Source: Paralvinella palmiformis (Eukaryota > Annelida > Polychaeta > Terebellida > Alvinellidae). From it: 64,000 bases of DNA. The notes under the pieces were generated by a model. It saw only the letters and a list, made by a program, of their open reading frames with translations, made no database searches and was not told where the DNA came from. Shown here one piece after another: positions 33,519 through 45,835 of the stretch. How positions within the stretch are numbered: position 1 is the first letter of the stretch; every line of letters starts with the position of its first letter. The stretch is taken from positions 120,001-184,000 of the forward strand of contig JAODUP010000572.1 in assembly GCA_025642065.1 (NCBI GenBank), given 5' to 3'. The position numbers were made by a program, and so were the translations under genes.

Positions 33519-34832
33519 ATTAAAGTCTTCCAACGTCAAAAAGCAAATATCCATGAGATCATATTTTATTTTTAATTATACCAACTGTTTATGTCTAGGT
33601 ATCGGCGTATATTGTCGCTTCAGCTTATGACATCCTGTAAGTTGAGTCTTTCATCAACGTATCCTTCAGTTTATACGTTTTCTACACATTAATATAAGTG
33701 TTAGGTATTGGGTGTAGATCTAACTGAGACAAGCAACTTGTTGCCATGTAATAGGTATATAAATCGTGACTGTTCGAGTGCTGGTTTTTTTTTATGGAAG
33801 GGGAAAGCAGCTCTCGCATCCTAGTATAGCAAACACATACACCAGAGGGCGTTCTCGCAAGAAAAATCGGTAATGGATAAAACAGGATAATGTCACGGTT
33901 CAGACATCCTACTAATCCGACTATCCAACATTCCGACACTGTGTTCGATGACACTACAGTCACATGCCGGAAGTCCGACGGTGTATTATTCGGAGCGTCC
34001 GGGGTGTCGGAACATTCGGGTGTTGGATGAGCAGAAGGATCACAAAAAGGGATCACTTTATGTCGAATTTATGTTCCGGAGGTCAGCGATTCAGAATACT
34101 TCTACCGTTATCACAAGATATGTTATATGTTAATGAATACTAAATGTTAAGACGTATATATTAAAAGATCAGTAGCCAATTAAGACTGATCTTTTGAGAA
34201 GAAAGTACTCAAGAAGTGAGTAGTGAGTTTGTTTTAAAGTGATTCTTTAGAGAATTTAATCCTAATATAAATTATGGAATTATGAAGATAATATTAATTC
34301 TAGTCATTTGATATTTTCAGTTTATCACAACTATAACTAATGACATTATATTACGTGACTATTTTAATTATGATTACTCTGATATTCAGATCCATCATAA
34401 CAATCAGAAGCTATCTTGGACATTGTTATCAAAATTCGATTCTCTCTGCAATTTCCGTCGAGAATACCGAATTTCAGGTAGATCTTCGATACTGCGAATG
34501 ACACGTAAAGATTATAATAGCTATACAATCAACAATTTCCATATATGATTATAACCTAATTACTCATAATGTGGGAAAACTCTTGACACCAATGGAGATG
34601 TCTGTCGGAGTAACAAACGCCTCGAGGAGTATAACTCCATTAAAAAGTATTGCACGCTTTAAAAGAAGACCCTTTCACAAGACCTCATAAAAGGACAGCA
34701 ATCCAGATTCGACATTATACACAGCAAAGCTGACAAAGTAAAACATGTCATATTAACGACATAACTTTCTTATATTGGTGTAATAAGGAATCTGGATCGA
34801 AATAAGGTTTGGTCTCTTCCACGGGCAATGTG

Positions 34833-34836
<4 letters not shown>
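33519..34836. other. Intergenic, no gene seen
   Basis: Unique-looking sequence with a short direct similarity around 33900-34020 of 'ccgac' and 'attccgac' motifs (imperfect). No recognisable ORF. Confidence 0.5.

Positions 34837-34889
<53 letters not shown>
34837..34889. repeat. (AT)n microsatellite
   Basis: About 53 bp of perfect AT. Confidence 0.97.
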
Positions 34890-34891
<2 letters not shown>

Positions 34892-35094
34892 CCGCTTTCA
34901 GTACGTGAACAATATGTGACGCCCACAGGGAAGCGGTTGATGTAAGCTACACTTAAAAAGCGGAAGCAAATAAAAAAATACCATTTGACACCACAGCTCG
35001 CAGTTAACAACACGTGCATGTAGTTCAATAGTAGGTTAACATATCTACAAGATAAATACTTTAATTACAATAATAATTACAAAACTTCTATCAA

Positions 35095-35310
35095 CAACGA
35101 TCAGATGGCAAGGAAACTTAGGAAGGATAAGCGGGTCTGAAAAGGTGACGGAAAGAAACTATGCTATTTGATGACTTAACATGTTCAGATAGTGAATTTC
35201 AAAGAGTAGGGACAACAACTGAAAAAGCACGAGTCCCAGTATGAGTTTTGACATCATAGTTTACATTCAACAGTAATTTGGTGCTGCTCAAAGGTAACCT
35301 ATAAAACATT
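35095..35310 (-). mobile_element. LINE 3' fragment, minus strand
   Basis: Reading the minus strand: FYRLPLSSTKLLLNVNYDVK, THTGTRAFSVVVPTL, a TGA where Trp is expected, NSLSEHVKSSNSIVSFRHLF then stop. This is the RxFSxxxPxLWNxLP block at the end of CR1-like LINE ORF2 proteins. Inactive remnant; independent of the copy at 19340. Confidence 0.8.
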
Positions 35311-35917
35311 TCGACACCACAGATGGTGACCTCGGCTCCATTCAGGGTTCGAATAGCTAAACAAAACCTACCTATATCAACCGTACGGACAGAGTTCCAA
35401 TAGATTCGGAGTCAACAAGTTGTTGCCTGATGACGGTAAAAAGTTATGGCTTTATAGGCTGTCAGGGCACCAACCAACATAACAGTTTTAGTTGAGTACA
35501 CGACAAAGTTGCGTCGTGTACACTACCGGCGTCGCCAAGTTGTTACCCGATCATGATGTACTTTTTATGAGCTCTCGACTCGCTAATCAACACAATAGTT
35601 TCAGTTGAACACCTGACAACGTTGTGTCGTATACACTACCTACATTTGGAAGAAGCAAAGTGACTTAGCTAAAAATGAAGTAACAATACTGTACAGTGAA
35701 CTATTACTGGACTATAACGAAATATTGCCTCAATTCTGAGTAAACAATGTCACTTACTCAAACCTTACAGCTAATCGTCATGCGTGCGTGTATGTATGTG
35801 TACGCTTCCGTGCGCGCGCGTGCGTGTGTTAAGAAATTGAGTGACTTTAACCATGGCAATAAGAATTATTGTTATTAAAATCATCTCAAAAGTGTGCTTA
35901 TCAATTAACAATTAAAT

Positions 35918-36110
35918 GTTGTTGTTTCACGGTCACATTTGTACGGAGTGCAGGCTAAATGTGCCGGCACCGAGTGACATCCAAAGGTAATGGAGCGAAG
36001 CGGAAGATGAAAAAAACAACTCAGACAGAGCAAAGCCGGGTACTTGAACTCGGGTGTTAGAAGTCGGTGGCTAACCGCAATACCAGTTAGGTCACGAAGA
36101 GACTCTATTG
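35918..36110 (-). mobile_element. SINE family A, diverged minus-strand copy
   Basis: Plus strand shows 'gcaggctaaatgtgccggca', 'atccaaaggtaatggagcga' and a decayed B box 'cttgaactcgggtgt'. Highly diverged but retains the order of family A blocks. Confidence 0.7.
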
Positions 36111-36755
36111 GCCGTCAAAGGAATTTCTTTAATCACATATCGCAACAGAAAGGTCATGTGATGTCACCTCCTTATACTGACCTCTTACGGCACGCATGGG
36201 ATACGTGGGGGGGGGGAGTATCTAAACATCGAAGCCGCAGGGACTCTTCTCGAATGAATAAAGAGCCAAAATTTCTATTGTCTTATACGCTGAGATTTCT
36301 ACCATAATTTCTACCTTAGAAACAACGTAATTGTGAATTATGAACAGACTAGATGTACCTCATTCCAAGGAGGTCTAAATTAAATTTATTCGCCGACAGA
36401 AGCGATCTATTTTCCCCACCAACGTTAGCCATGCCCTCTATTGTCAGTTTATTAGTGATGTCGTTCTCTGCGTTACCGAAACACGATAAACTAGATTGCC
36501 GCGTCATTATAACGCCCTCTGGCGACCGCACAATACCAGATAACTATAAACAAATATTATTTAGCCGAGACCGGGGATTTCTTCCCAACCATCTAGTGAC
36601 ACAATACGATGAATCATCGTCATCTTTACCGCCGCCACCGGCATCGTAATTAGCAGTATCTAAGTGATCGTCAGCTGTGTGTTGTCGTTATTGTGAGAGA
36701 CAACTACGAGATAACGCCCGATGAAGCTAGAGCTTCACTTCTCACCTGTCAGTTA
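36111..36755. other. Unassigned sequence with a 98-residue ORF
   Basis: An open frame at 36353-36649 ends in SSSSLPPPPAS. It has no recognised domain and overlaps an open frame on the other strand, so I do not call it a gene. The region is richer in CpG than the STRIP introns. Confidence 0.3.
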
Positions 36756-36793
36756 TTTGTTAGCCTCGCGCGCTCTCTCACGAGGCTAACAAA
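36756..36793. repeat. Perfect 13 bp hairpin with 12 nt loop
   Basis: TTTGTTAGCCTCG (36756-36768), loop cgcgctctctca, CGAGGCTAACAAA (36781-36793). Stable as DNA cruciform or RNA hairpin. Not part of any repeat family seen in the window. Confidence 0.85.
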
Positions 36794-37106
36794 AGGCGAC
36801 TGAGTCGTCACGGGCTCGGATGGGAACACGAAGTACGTTGACGTCTCGTCCTATCGGCTTCTTCCGTGTACTCTATCATCGAGGATCTGGTTTTTATAGA
36901 CAGTATCTTCCTTGGACGGAGAGTCGGTGACATCATTTGACATCTCTAGTCTCTGACTATAACTATTACCTTCTATTACGTTGATTAACTTAGTCCCGTA
37001 ACCGTAATCAATTAATTCTTATCTTTGACAAACTCTGAATCATCGGTTAATAACAAAGGCTCATCGAGTAATACGTGCTTTAAAAAGGCTTTATGAAGTG
37101 GAATAA

Positions 37107-37930
37107 GTGGGGTCTGTGGTGATGGTGGTGGTGTTGTTATTGTTGGTAGTGGTGTTGGTGACACTGGTGTTGGGGGTGTTGTTAGTGATGTGTGTGTTGG
37201 TGTTAGTAGTGATATTGTTGGTATTGGCGTCGGTGTTGGTAGTGGTGTTGGTAGTGGTGTTGGTAGTGGTGCTGATGTTGGTGGTGTTTCGTGTTGGTGG
37301 TGTTTGTTGTGATGGTGTTGGTAGTGGTGTTTGGTGTTGGTGGTGTTTGTAGTGATGGTGTTGGTAGTGGTGTTGTTGGTGTTGGTAGTGGTGTTTGGTG
37401 TTGGTGGTATCAGTAGTGATGGTGTTAGTAGTGGTGTTTGGTGTTGGTGGTGTTTATAGTGGTGATGTTGGTGGTGGTGTTGGTGGTATCAGTAGTGATG
37501 GTGTTGGTAGTGGTGTTGTTGGTGTTGGTAGTGGTGTTTGGTGTTGGTGGTGTTTGTAGTGATGGTGTTGGTAGTGGTGTTTGGTGTTGGTGGTGTTTGT
37601 AGTGATGGTGTTGGTAGTGGTGTTTGGTGTTGGTGGTGGTGTTGGTGGTGTTTGTAGTGATGGTGTTGGTAGTGGTGTTGTTGGTAGTGGTTTTGTTGCG
37701 GGTGGTGTCTGTTGTGGTGGTGTTGGTAGTGAGGTTTGGTGTTGGTGGTGTTTGTGGTGGTGGTGTTTGTGATGGTGTTGGTGGTGTCGGTAGTGATGGT
37801 GTTGGTAGTGGTGTTTGGTGGTGTTGGTAGTGGTGTTGGTGTTGATGGTGTTGGTAATGGTGGTTGTGGCAGTGGTGGTGGTGGTATTGATGGTGATGAT
37901 GATGATGATGATGATGGTGAAGGTGGTGGG
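37107..37930. repeat. GT/GGT-rich minisatellite tract
   Basis: About 820 bp built from variants of 'ggtgttggtagtggtgtt' and 'tggtggtgtttgtagtgatg'. The plus strand is almost free of C. Open frames on both strands (Val/Gly/Cys-rich on plus, Thr/His/Asn-rich on minus) are by-products of the repeat. Confidence 0.95.
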
Positions 37931-38464
37931 GGGACATTTTCCAACAACAACAACCTTTAAAAGCCACCTGCAATACGATGAAATTAATAAATAATAAATG
38001 TCATTTTCACGATATAATAAAAACAATAGTTAATTTAGCTTTAACAAAATTTAATTTATGAGTTTTTAAATGGAAGTGTCAGTGAAGCATCGTAAATCCA
38101 TTCAAAAACATAAAAATAAGCCCCATTTCGTAACCTTGGATCCGCTCTTGTAACTGGGAGACTGTTCATAAGAACTACATAAATTGCACTATTACAATAT
38201 TTAAAAAAGAAATCCCAAACAAAACGAAGTAAAGGCTTATTTTTATTCTGCGTTTATTAACCAGTTCTCTTTGTTTGATATTCTGACAGCTTACACATGT
38301 CTTCTGGTTTTGGCTTTAAAATAAATTCAAAGAAACTCATAACCGCGGAACTAGCAACCAATTTACTTCTTTCCTATTACACATGTAACGTTATAGATAC
38401 GATGTTTCTAGTACAACTAAATCTATAAAAGTACATTGCATTTTTAAACAAGACTCAGCCAAAA

Positions 38465-38466
<2 letters not shown>

Positions 38467-38511
<45 letters not shown>
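38467..38511. repeat. (AT)n microsatellite
   Basis: About 45 bp of AT. Confidence 0.97.
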
Positions 38512-38512
<1 letters not shown>

Positions 38513-39308
38513 TGGACTATCCCTGATAAACCCAAGCTTAGTCATAGAGATATTTTTAGAAACACAAAACTCCTATAACTCGGCTTAAACTCATTTTTAT
38601 TTCGAAGCCATACATTGGTTCATTAGAAAATAATTCTTTTAACAAATAGTATTCTTCAAAGCCTAATATTCCAACTGTGTGAGGAATTTATATTTATAGA
38701 GCTATCTATAAAAAGTTTTGTATAATAAATTACACTTGACTGCTAGTTATTAGTTTTTCGCTGGTATAGCACTGCAACCGATCTATGTTTTGTATTAATA
38801 TTAAATTGGGCGGCAGTGAATTTAATCCGCTCAATATCTCATTCATTCCTTCATCACGTGTTTTGTTGTATCAACAATCCACTTCTTTGACCTGGAAACA
38901 AACACGCACTATGCAGACAGACAGACAGACAGACATACAGGTTTTAGTTATTAATTAAACTTTTATTTAATCGATAACGGCAATGAATGGACTGTGGAAT
39001 GTGCCATAAAGATAGTTACGTATAATTTTCCTAATGATACACGTGATCTTTCTCTCTAACTTTACCTGACTTATGACCATTATTATAAACACTTATATCA
39101 ACAGAGCCAGGGTACAGGTTACGGTATGTCTCAAATAACGGGTCATAAATCGGTAAATGCTGACAAATGTTCATTCTCCGACCGAACGCCTGGATCGAGA
39201 AGGAAAATCCAGTATTCTCTAATCTTTAGAATAATTTACATCCTGGTTTTGTTGTTCGGGGAGAATCCCCAGGCTGTCGCTTAATCAGCACAGCCTCTAT
39301 GTTGGAGT
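38512..39308. other. Intergenic, no gene seen
   Basis: Contains a (GACA)n run near 38917-38936. Nothing else recognised. Confidence 0.5.
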
Positions 39309-39588
39309 GGTTGAGAAATTCCTCCCCCACCACTCACAGGGGAGCAGTACGGAAAGATGGAGCCGAAATACCCTGAGGGTGGTCACTGCCAGAGTGTTTT
39401 ACGTCCTCAGGGTTTTTTAACGTCCTCCTTTATTTTAGAGACGGCAGCGCCATTTAACGTGGTCAGCCACCCACGATGTAGTGAGCCGAGAAATAATCCC
39501 TGGAAAAGTTTCGACCTCTTACGGGGTTCGAACCTGCGACCGTTGGCACCAAGTGCCGGGTGCTTAACCACTAGGCCACCGGAGCTCA
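39309..39588 (-). mobile_element. SINE family B, minus-strand copy
   Basis: On the minus strand: 'ccggtggcctagtggttaag' head, B box AGGTTCGAACCCC, 'cttttccagggattatttct', 'cactacatcgtgggtggctg', 'gtactgctcccctgtgagtg'. This is the best-preserved head of the family here, with CpGs intact; the 3' end is truncated. Confidence 0.9.
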
Positions 39589-39589
39589 C

Positions 39590-42046
39590 TATTTACATCT
39601 TGAAGACTGAGACGTAAATATCGCTTCTGACCTCGCAACCAAATGCGACCAATTAACCGCTCCAGAAACGATGTCGGGTCAAGCTAGATACAGACCTAGA
39701 TAGGACTCTGGGCTTCAGCTGACTATACATTGTCTGATAGCTAATACCCGGGGTTTCAGTGTTCGGTGGCCTACAATATCCCATTGGGAGCCCCGTAACG
39801 TGTCTAATTGTGATGATGTCTCTAGAAGTTGAGCTCTATCTAAACAAAGCCAGTAACATGACCCAATCAAAAGTTACCATCACATCTCGTCTTCTAGTAA
39901 TTATATATGTTCTATCTCTCCCTGGCCTATATTGTTGATATAATTTGTCGATCTGAAATACACAGTAAATTGTGGTTTATACTCACTTTTTTGGCAGATT
40001 GTAATCTGTAGACATTGTTTTCGTTTTTTTATTAATAACATAAATGTGTGATATTATTTTATTTACTTCGAACTGTTATTATTGGCACTATACATTTTCC
40101 TATCTTCACTTCGTTTCAGCAAACATTAATTGGGCGAAGTTTTTAGCTGACCTCTGTACATCGCCATTAAACAAACTCTGACATGAAAGGGCTGTTTTGT
40201 AAATATATTGTATTAAAACAATTCTTACTATACGCGTGCCTAGATTAAGCACCTTGTACGTTGAAATTAAATTCGTTACAGCCGAAAGCATACCTTTACG
40301 GGTATAGATTAATATTAAATTATTTGTCTTTGGTAAAACATTGTACACATTTGAGTTTATTGTCTGTTTATGAGGGGAGGGGGTTAAGGTTATATTTTAG
40401 TTTACAAAGATTAAAAAAGTATCTGAATAAATAAAAAAGGTGACTTTCAAAATATAAATGAGCGTTTAGATAGCGTCGAGGTCAGAGTTCAAATTTGATT
40501 GATATACCTGTGTTTGTCGGATATTTATCAAGCCTCAAGGGTGAAGCCTTTCAGTTATATGACTGACTGACTGACTGACTGACTCACTCACTCACTCACT
40601 CACTCACTCACTCACTCACTCACTCACTCACTTTCAATAAAAATGAAAATTCATGCTATTTTTATGACATTTTTCCGAGTGACACCGATATGAAGCGTCC
40701 ATTTTTATCCTGGATCCTATCATTTGTTTATCATCAATCCCGTTAGACGTAATCCGGGAGTTACCCTCTGGCCATTCGAAGAAGATTATCCTACAAACGT
40801 CCTTCCATCCTTCTATCATTTTCTTTTATATTTCCAAACAGATAACGGTTGTCGTCGTTGCATCGCGTTATCTCTGACAAGATGCGAGTGGCAGGGAAAG
40901 TCAGACCCAGAAGCCAGATGTTGGACACAATCACGACCTCAATTGGCCATCAATGTTCTATATCTATTAACATGACGACAGATAGCAGAAGGTCTGACCC
41001 CCAAAACAGACAATCGATGGGTACCGCCATTATGATAGGTTATCAGACTAGCCAGCCCTCATCATCAATAACCGTTTATCTGTCCTAATAATCTCTAATG
41101 TCCAGCCGCCACCATCTGGAAGGTCTTAGTAACGACGACAGGGGGCGTTGTCGCTTTATCTTGGTCAGATGTGGCTAATTTCCGTCGGTTTCGCTTGCCG
41201 AATTAATTAATAATTACCGAGGACCGCCCAGCTTCAGGATCGATGGCATCCGAAACGAGCGAGGCGTCCAGTGCATACCCCTCGCCCCCCAGAGAACTAC
41301 GCGTACACGCACTGCCTCGCCTATTTGGGCGACGCCATTTGACTGGCGAAGGGTCGGTGTTTAAGTCTGGAGCGATGCTAACCATCCATTCTGGATAATG
41401 ACTGGCCTTAGATCTGTCTCCTCTCGTGTGCTGAAGTTGAGTGTTTCTGACGACCGACATCGGATATTAATATCGATTTTGTCGCCCTCTGGTGACATCA
41501 AGTGAGCCACCGCGGTGTCAAATTAATGATTGAGGATGCTATTCGACACAGATATATCGAACGTTGGTTAGCGGCGTATTAAACTCTGACGTCACTCAAC
41601 CCGGTAAATATACCATTGATTGACTGACTGACCGACTGGCTGACTAGGTATCGGCCATCGACCGCCGCTAGCTGTTTGTCCGGATCCGAATCCCGAATCT
41701 CTCAAGGTCGGACGACTAAAGCACTGGGCGTGCGAATGGCTTAATGGGATACGATGTGTTCTTTGTGCTGCTCGCCAGATCCAGATTGGTGTTTAATCAT
41801 TCCGTGTGCCGTCTTGTTATATAAATATTTCCATGTCTGGTTGGTGAGATGGGGTTGGCGCCATACCGAGACTATCCAGATGCGACAAGATGGAAATGTT
41901 TTAGCTCCACTGAGCCGTGAGAATTGATATTAGCATCATTCCCCTGGATTTCGATGGTTGCTTCTTAATATTTCATGTTGTTGACGTCCAACTTTACCAC
42001 CTGAAACATCGGAGTTTGTTGATCCATGAGCCTGCCATGACCTTGA
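39590..42046. other. Intergenic, no gene seen
   Basis: Mixed-composition sequence, CpG-rich between about 41100 and 41800. Open frames on both strands in 40630-41460 overlap one another and match no family I know. Confidence 0.4.
40560..40631. repeat. (GACT)n(CACT)n microsatellite
   Basis: A run of GACT changes cleanly to CACT, suggesting a point mutation that spread by slippage. Confidence 0.95.
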
Positions 42047-42063
42047 ATATATATATATATATG

Positions 42064-42113
<50 letters not shown>
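42047..42113. repeat. (AT)n microsatellite, 3' flank of SINE C
   Basis: About 67 bp of AT interrupted once by GTT. Confidence 0.97.
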
Positions 42114-42116
<3 letters not shown>

Positions 42117-42374
42117 GGTCGAAGTGGAGTATTTTACGTGGCTTGGCTCCTCAAATAAGGGAGACGCATATTGTCTCTAATTTCACCTTCACCACGGGGA
42201 CTAATTCTAAACAAACTTAGAATTTACAATATATGGCATATTCGGTTGAGAAAACCTTGCCAGTTGCCTGGTTGGATGAAAAACTTATACTATAGTGCTA
42301 CGGCCGGGATTCGAACTTCCGACCTCCCACACAGCATGGCCATAATTATGGGTAAATAGTCCCACGCTCTACCC

Positions 42375-42375
<1 letters not shown>
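42114..42375 (-). mobile_element. SINE family C copy 2, bracketed by AT arrays
   Basis: On the minus strand: 'gggtagagcgtgggactatt', B box AGTTCGAATCCC, 'aggcaactggcaaggttttc', then 'ggagccaagccacgtaaaat'. It is embedded between two long (AT)n arrays. A longer 3' body than copy 1. Confidence 0.85.

Positions 42376-42423
<48 letters not shown>
42376..42423. repeat. (AT)n microsatellite, 5' flank of SINE C
   Basis: About 48 bp of AT. Confidence 0.97.
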
Positions 42424-42426
<3 letters not shown>

Positions 42427-42660
42427 GTGGTTCAGTTAAATATATCCAGAAACTTTAAATCATCTAGATAACTGACCTTGGTATAGTTGACACAATATTT
42501 TCTCATCTCGGAGAAGGATATGTGGTTTCTGTGATGGACATTTACGATTTAATATAAAATTAACGCCGAGCCAAGTATGAAACTGCACTTTTTAATAGAA
42601 GTACGTGTTTTAGGTAATAAATCAATAACTTTTATGAGCGAAGCTATAGATCAAATGATG

Positions 42661-42800
42661 GCGCTGTCTTGTCGACGTTAGGCCGCTGTCTTGCCGACGT
42701 TAAACCGCTGTCTTGCCGACGTTAGACCGCTGTCTAGCCGACGTTACGATGCTGTCTTGCCAACGTTAGGCCGTTGGCTTGCCGACGTTAGAACGCTGAC
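42661..42800. repeat. Minisatellite, about 20-21 bp unit, seven copies
   Basis: Units resemble 'cgctgtcttgccgacgttag' with point changes. Three CpGs per typical unit are kept. Confidence 0.9.
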
Positions 42801-43565
42801 TAGACAAGACAAACACGATAACTAACGGGGTAGTTCGCGACAGGGATGGCCTTCAGATCGTTGACTTCCGAAGGACGCTCGCTACAAGGTCATCAATATT
42901 TGTTAGACGTGTTTAGAACGTGCTATTGGCGGTCGATCTACCCAATAAAATAACGAAAGCTTCCCTCTGTATGTAGGACACCGTTACTGGACAGAACAAC
43001 GTGTATTTATTTAATTTTAGTTTTAATACTATAGAGGTGTACATAATTTATTATTGCTATTTGACGACTGTATTGACGAGAGACAACTTAATCGAGACAT
43101 TCAACGAACTCTATCGTGGATTTAATTAGGTGTAATTAAATTATCTGATCTACATTAAAGCTGAGTATCTGATTGTTAATTATGATCACTTACCTAACTT
43201 AGGAGATATAGCTGAGGGGCAACATGGCCTAACATAGGAGTTGTGGCTGAGGCGTTATATGTCTTAGAATATGTGGCTCAGGGGAAATGAGATGATCAAG
43301 CTGAATATTTTTGTATTTATGGATGAAACATCCCCCTGACTCGGGTAACTTTGGAATTTGATCGGACGACCTATATGTCTTCACTGTCGTGTGCTGTCAG
43401 CCGTACGAAGGGGCGTCCATAGACACACTACATGATGATAATGATAAAAATGTTATGTAAATATTGTTAATTGTCAAACTGAAACATGTCATTGGAAACA
43501 GGACTTTGGCCTTTTAAGCTTTACCAAAAATGCTACAATTAGATGAAGAGACGCACGCACAAATA

Positions 43566-43690
43566 GCGCTACCACCTGAGTTCGAATTTCGACGTGAGCA
43601 TATCTTAAGGGTGTTTCATCTTTGACTTCGCTTCATTACCTTAGGAGTTCGCTCGGCCCATTTAGCTTACCATGTGCACACCAATAATCA
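43566..43690 (+). mobile_element. SINE family A, 5'-truncated copy
   Basis: Starts inside the head at 'gcgctaccacctgagttcga', then 'cttcgcttcattacctta' and 'cgctcggcccatttagct'. Confidence 0.85.
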
Positions 43691-43857
43691 TCTTGTAGTA
43701 TTAAGCCTGCTACCTATATCCAATAAACAACATCACGTCAGAGCCACTACATAGTTATTATCTCTACCATCTGATCATTATCTTATCACTAACTGTCATA
43801 CATCTGTTTGCAACATTATATCACTAACAGCTCCAGCTGTCTAAACCGTTGCATCAG

Positions 43858-43858
<1 letters not shown>

Positions 43859-43908
<50 letters not shown>

Positions 43909-43970
43909 ACCTATCAACACACACACACACACACACACACACGCACGCACACGCACACACACACACACAC
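43859..43970. repeat. (AT)n then (CA)n compound microsatellite
   Basis: AT array to 43909, then a CA array with CG interruptions from 43917. Confidence 0.95.
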
Positions 43971-44821
43971 AATCGATTTAATGGCCACAATAGTAGTTGC
44001 TGTTTATATAGCTACAGTTACAAATATTTAAATAATTTATATATAAATAACAGCAATATTTCCATATAACAGTACACTACTAACTGACAATATCTGATTG
44101 TCTTTGTTAGACGTCTACCCAAATAAACAAGTTGTTTACTGAAGTTCGTTCTTCATCATTCTAAACCCTTCAATGTTTCTATTTCTATTTACATGTTTTA
44201 AACAAATGTTCAATGGCTAATTTGGTCTTAAAGATTGATTGTTGAAATACTTACAATAAATACCTACAACAAATACCTACAACAAATACCTACAACAAAT
44301 CCTGACTACGTTTTGATATCAGAATTTTGAAAAGAATGCTCCGACTGATCGTGTTTATGGGGATACTTCGATTTTAAGATTATCCACCAAACAAATCCAT
44401 GTCTGAAGTGTTGTATAAAAGAAAACACTTTCTCTTATCACACAGTCGACATTCCTGATGTTTTGTCTGAATAGTTCACCTCTGTTGATTAACTTATACT
44501 AATTATGACATGTGTTAGATTATTGGCACTAACTATGTCAGTGTCAGACTTACAACTTGACTTTTAGCTCGAAATTAAAAGTGGAGCGTTCACCTCACCA
44601 TTATCCCAATGCGCCTCACATCCACACTGTTGGGAGCTCCCGGGGGGGGGGGTGCATTTACCCAGCAGATCTTTGGAAATGTAGTGCACTTAGATCGGTT
44701 CACGTCACCTTAACAGTGACTTGAACACAAAGGTAATGATAATTATTCTCCTGAAAGGTAGATTTATATCCGTCCACCCAGCTGCCAATATTATGTTACC
44801 AGTGCATCCACATTGACAAAA

Positions 44822-45004
44822 GGGCGCCTCCGTGGTCTAGCGGTAGCGTGTTGGACCACAGATCACTACCACCCGTGTTCGAATCCCGGCGTGGGCATAC
44901 CTGAAGGTTGTTTCGTCTTTCACTTCGTCTCATTACCTTTGGAGGTCGCTCGGCCCATTTAGCCTACCTTGTGCACAAAAATGGCCGTAAAACATCAATC
45001 ATCA
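44822..45004 (+). mobile_element. SINE family A, best-preserved copy with target duplication
   Basis: Head 'ggcgcctccgtggtctagcg', box A TGGTCTAGCGGTAGCG, box B TGTTCGAATCCC, body 'cattacctttggaggtcgct' and 'gtgcacaaaaatggccgtaa'. CCACATTGAC occurs at 44808-44817 and 45005-45014. Useful as the family reference in this window. Confidence 0.94.
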
Positions 45005-45411
45005 CCACATTGACCAAAAATCATCCATTTGGACGGCAACAAACCTGCTCACACCTACTGACTTACCTACCTACCTACACACACACATAAACACAGTGGT
45101 GGTAGGAGTCTGACAGCCGTACTCAGCTAACTATATTACCTCAGTTTTATTGCCTGATCTAAGGTAATTATGATTTACATTAGATAATTATTATCACAGG
45201 TAAAAACTCCCAGACTTAGTGATATGATACCAATTATATTAATAAACTTAACACTATATTACCAAGAGTTAAAGATGTGATAATTATATGTGTTAGCAAT
45301 GTAAACGTCTACCTTTAAAGGGATAGCCCACCTTCATTTCAAATTTTAAGGACTAATATAGCTATACTCACAAATATCACAAATAATGTCAAAATGTGTA
45401 AACGATCACCC

Positions 45412-45835
45412 ACATATTAAATAATCCAGTTCAAGGTGCGGATAATTGACTTTTAATGGCCGGTGGGCGCCGCCATTTTGAAGCTAGACAATGACCGGAA
45501 GCTCCTGAATGCTGACGTCACTTCAGCGTATTCGGTTGACCTGAAGTCTGTGGAGCCCGTACAATAGCATGTAAACAAGTGTGAGCAAAGAATTATTACA
45601 GAACTAAACGGCATCATCTTGTTAAATTTACGTCATGAATGATATACAACCATATTAATTTAAGCCAGAAGGAACCTTACAAGAGGACGATAATTCATAA
45701 TGGCTGCGATATAATCCGCGTCAGTCTAGGGAGTGCCAGTGTGACGTCAGAGCATTTAAGTTTTTCTCCTTCCCGCCTTCGAATCTAGCTTCCGGTGCAG
45801 CCGTAATGGCGGTCCTCCAGTAATTTGGATTATTT
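45412..45835. repeat. Diverged palindromic segment with CRE- and YY1-like sites
   Basis: The two halves are inverted relatives: 'aaataatcca', 'gccgccattttg', 'ccggaagct' and TGACGTCA occur in this order from the left, and reversed from the right (TGACGTCA at 45513-45520 and 45742-45749; 'aatggcggtc' at 45806). It could be an old foldback transposon or a two-sided regulatory region. Confidence 0.55.

Noticed and set aside
36353..36649. 98-residue plus-strand open frame ending in PPPPAS
   Set aside because: Opposite-strand frame overlaps it, no family recognised, no splice context.
37425..38026. Long Thr/His/Asn-rich open frames (up to 190 residues) on the minus strand
   Set aside because: They are translations of the GT/GGT minisatellite in several overlapping frames; no non-repetitive domain.
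40560..40631. Possible CRISPR-like array
   Set aside because: It is a four-base microsatellite without spacers.
44822..44900. Possible tRNA gene
   Set aside because: A and B boxes are present, but the same head repeats with a fixed non-tRNA body and target duplications, so it is a SINE.
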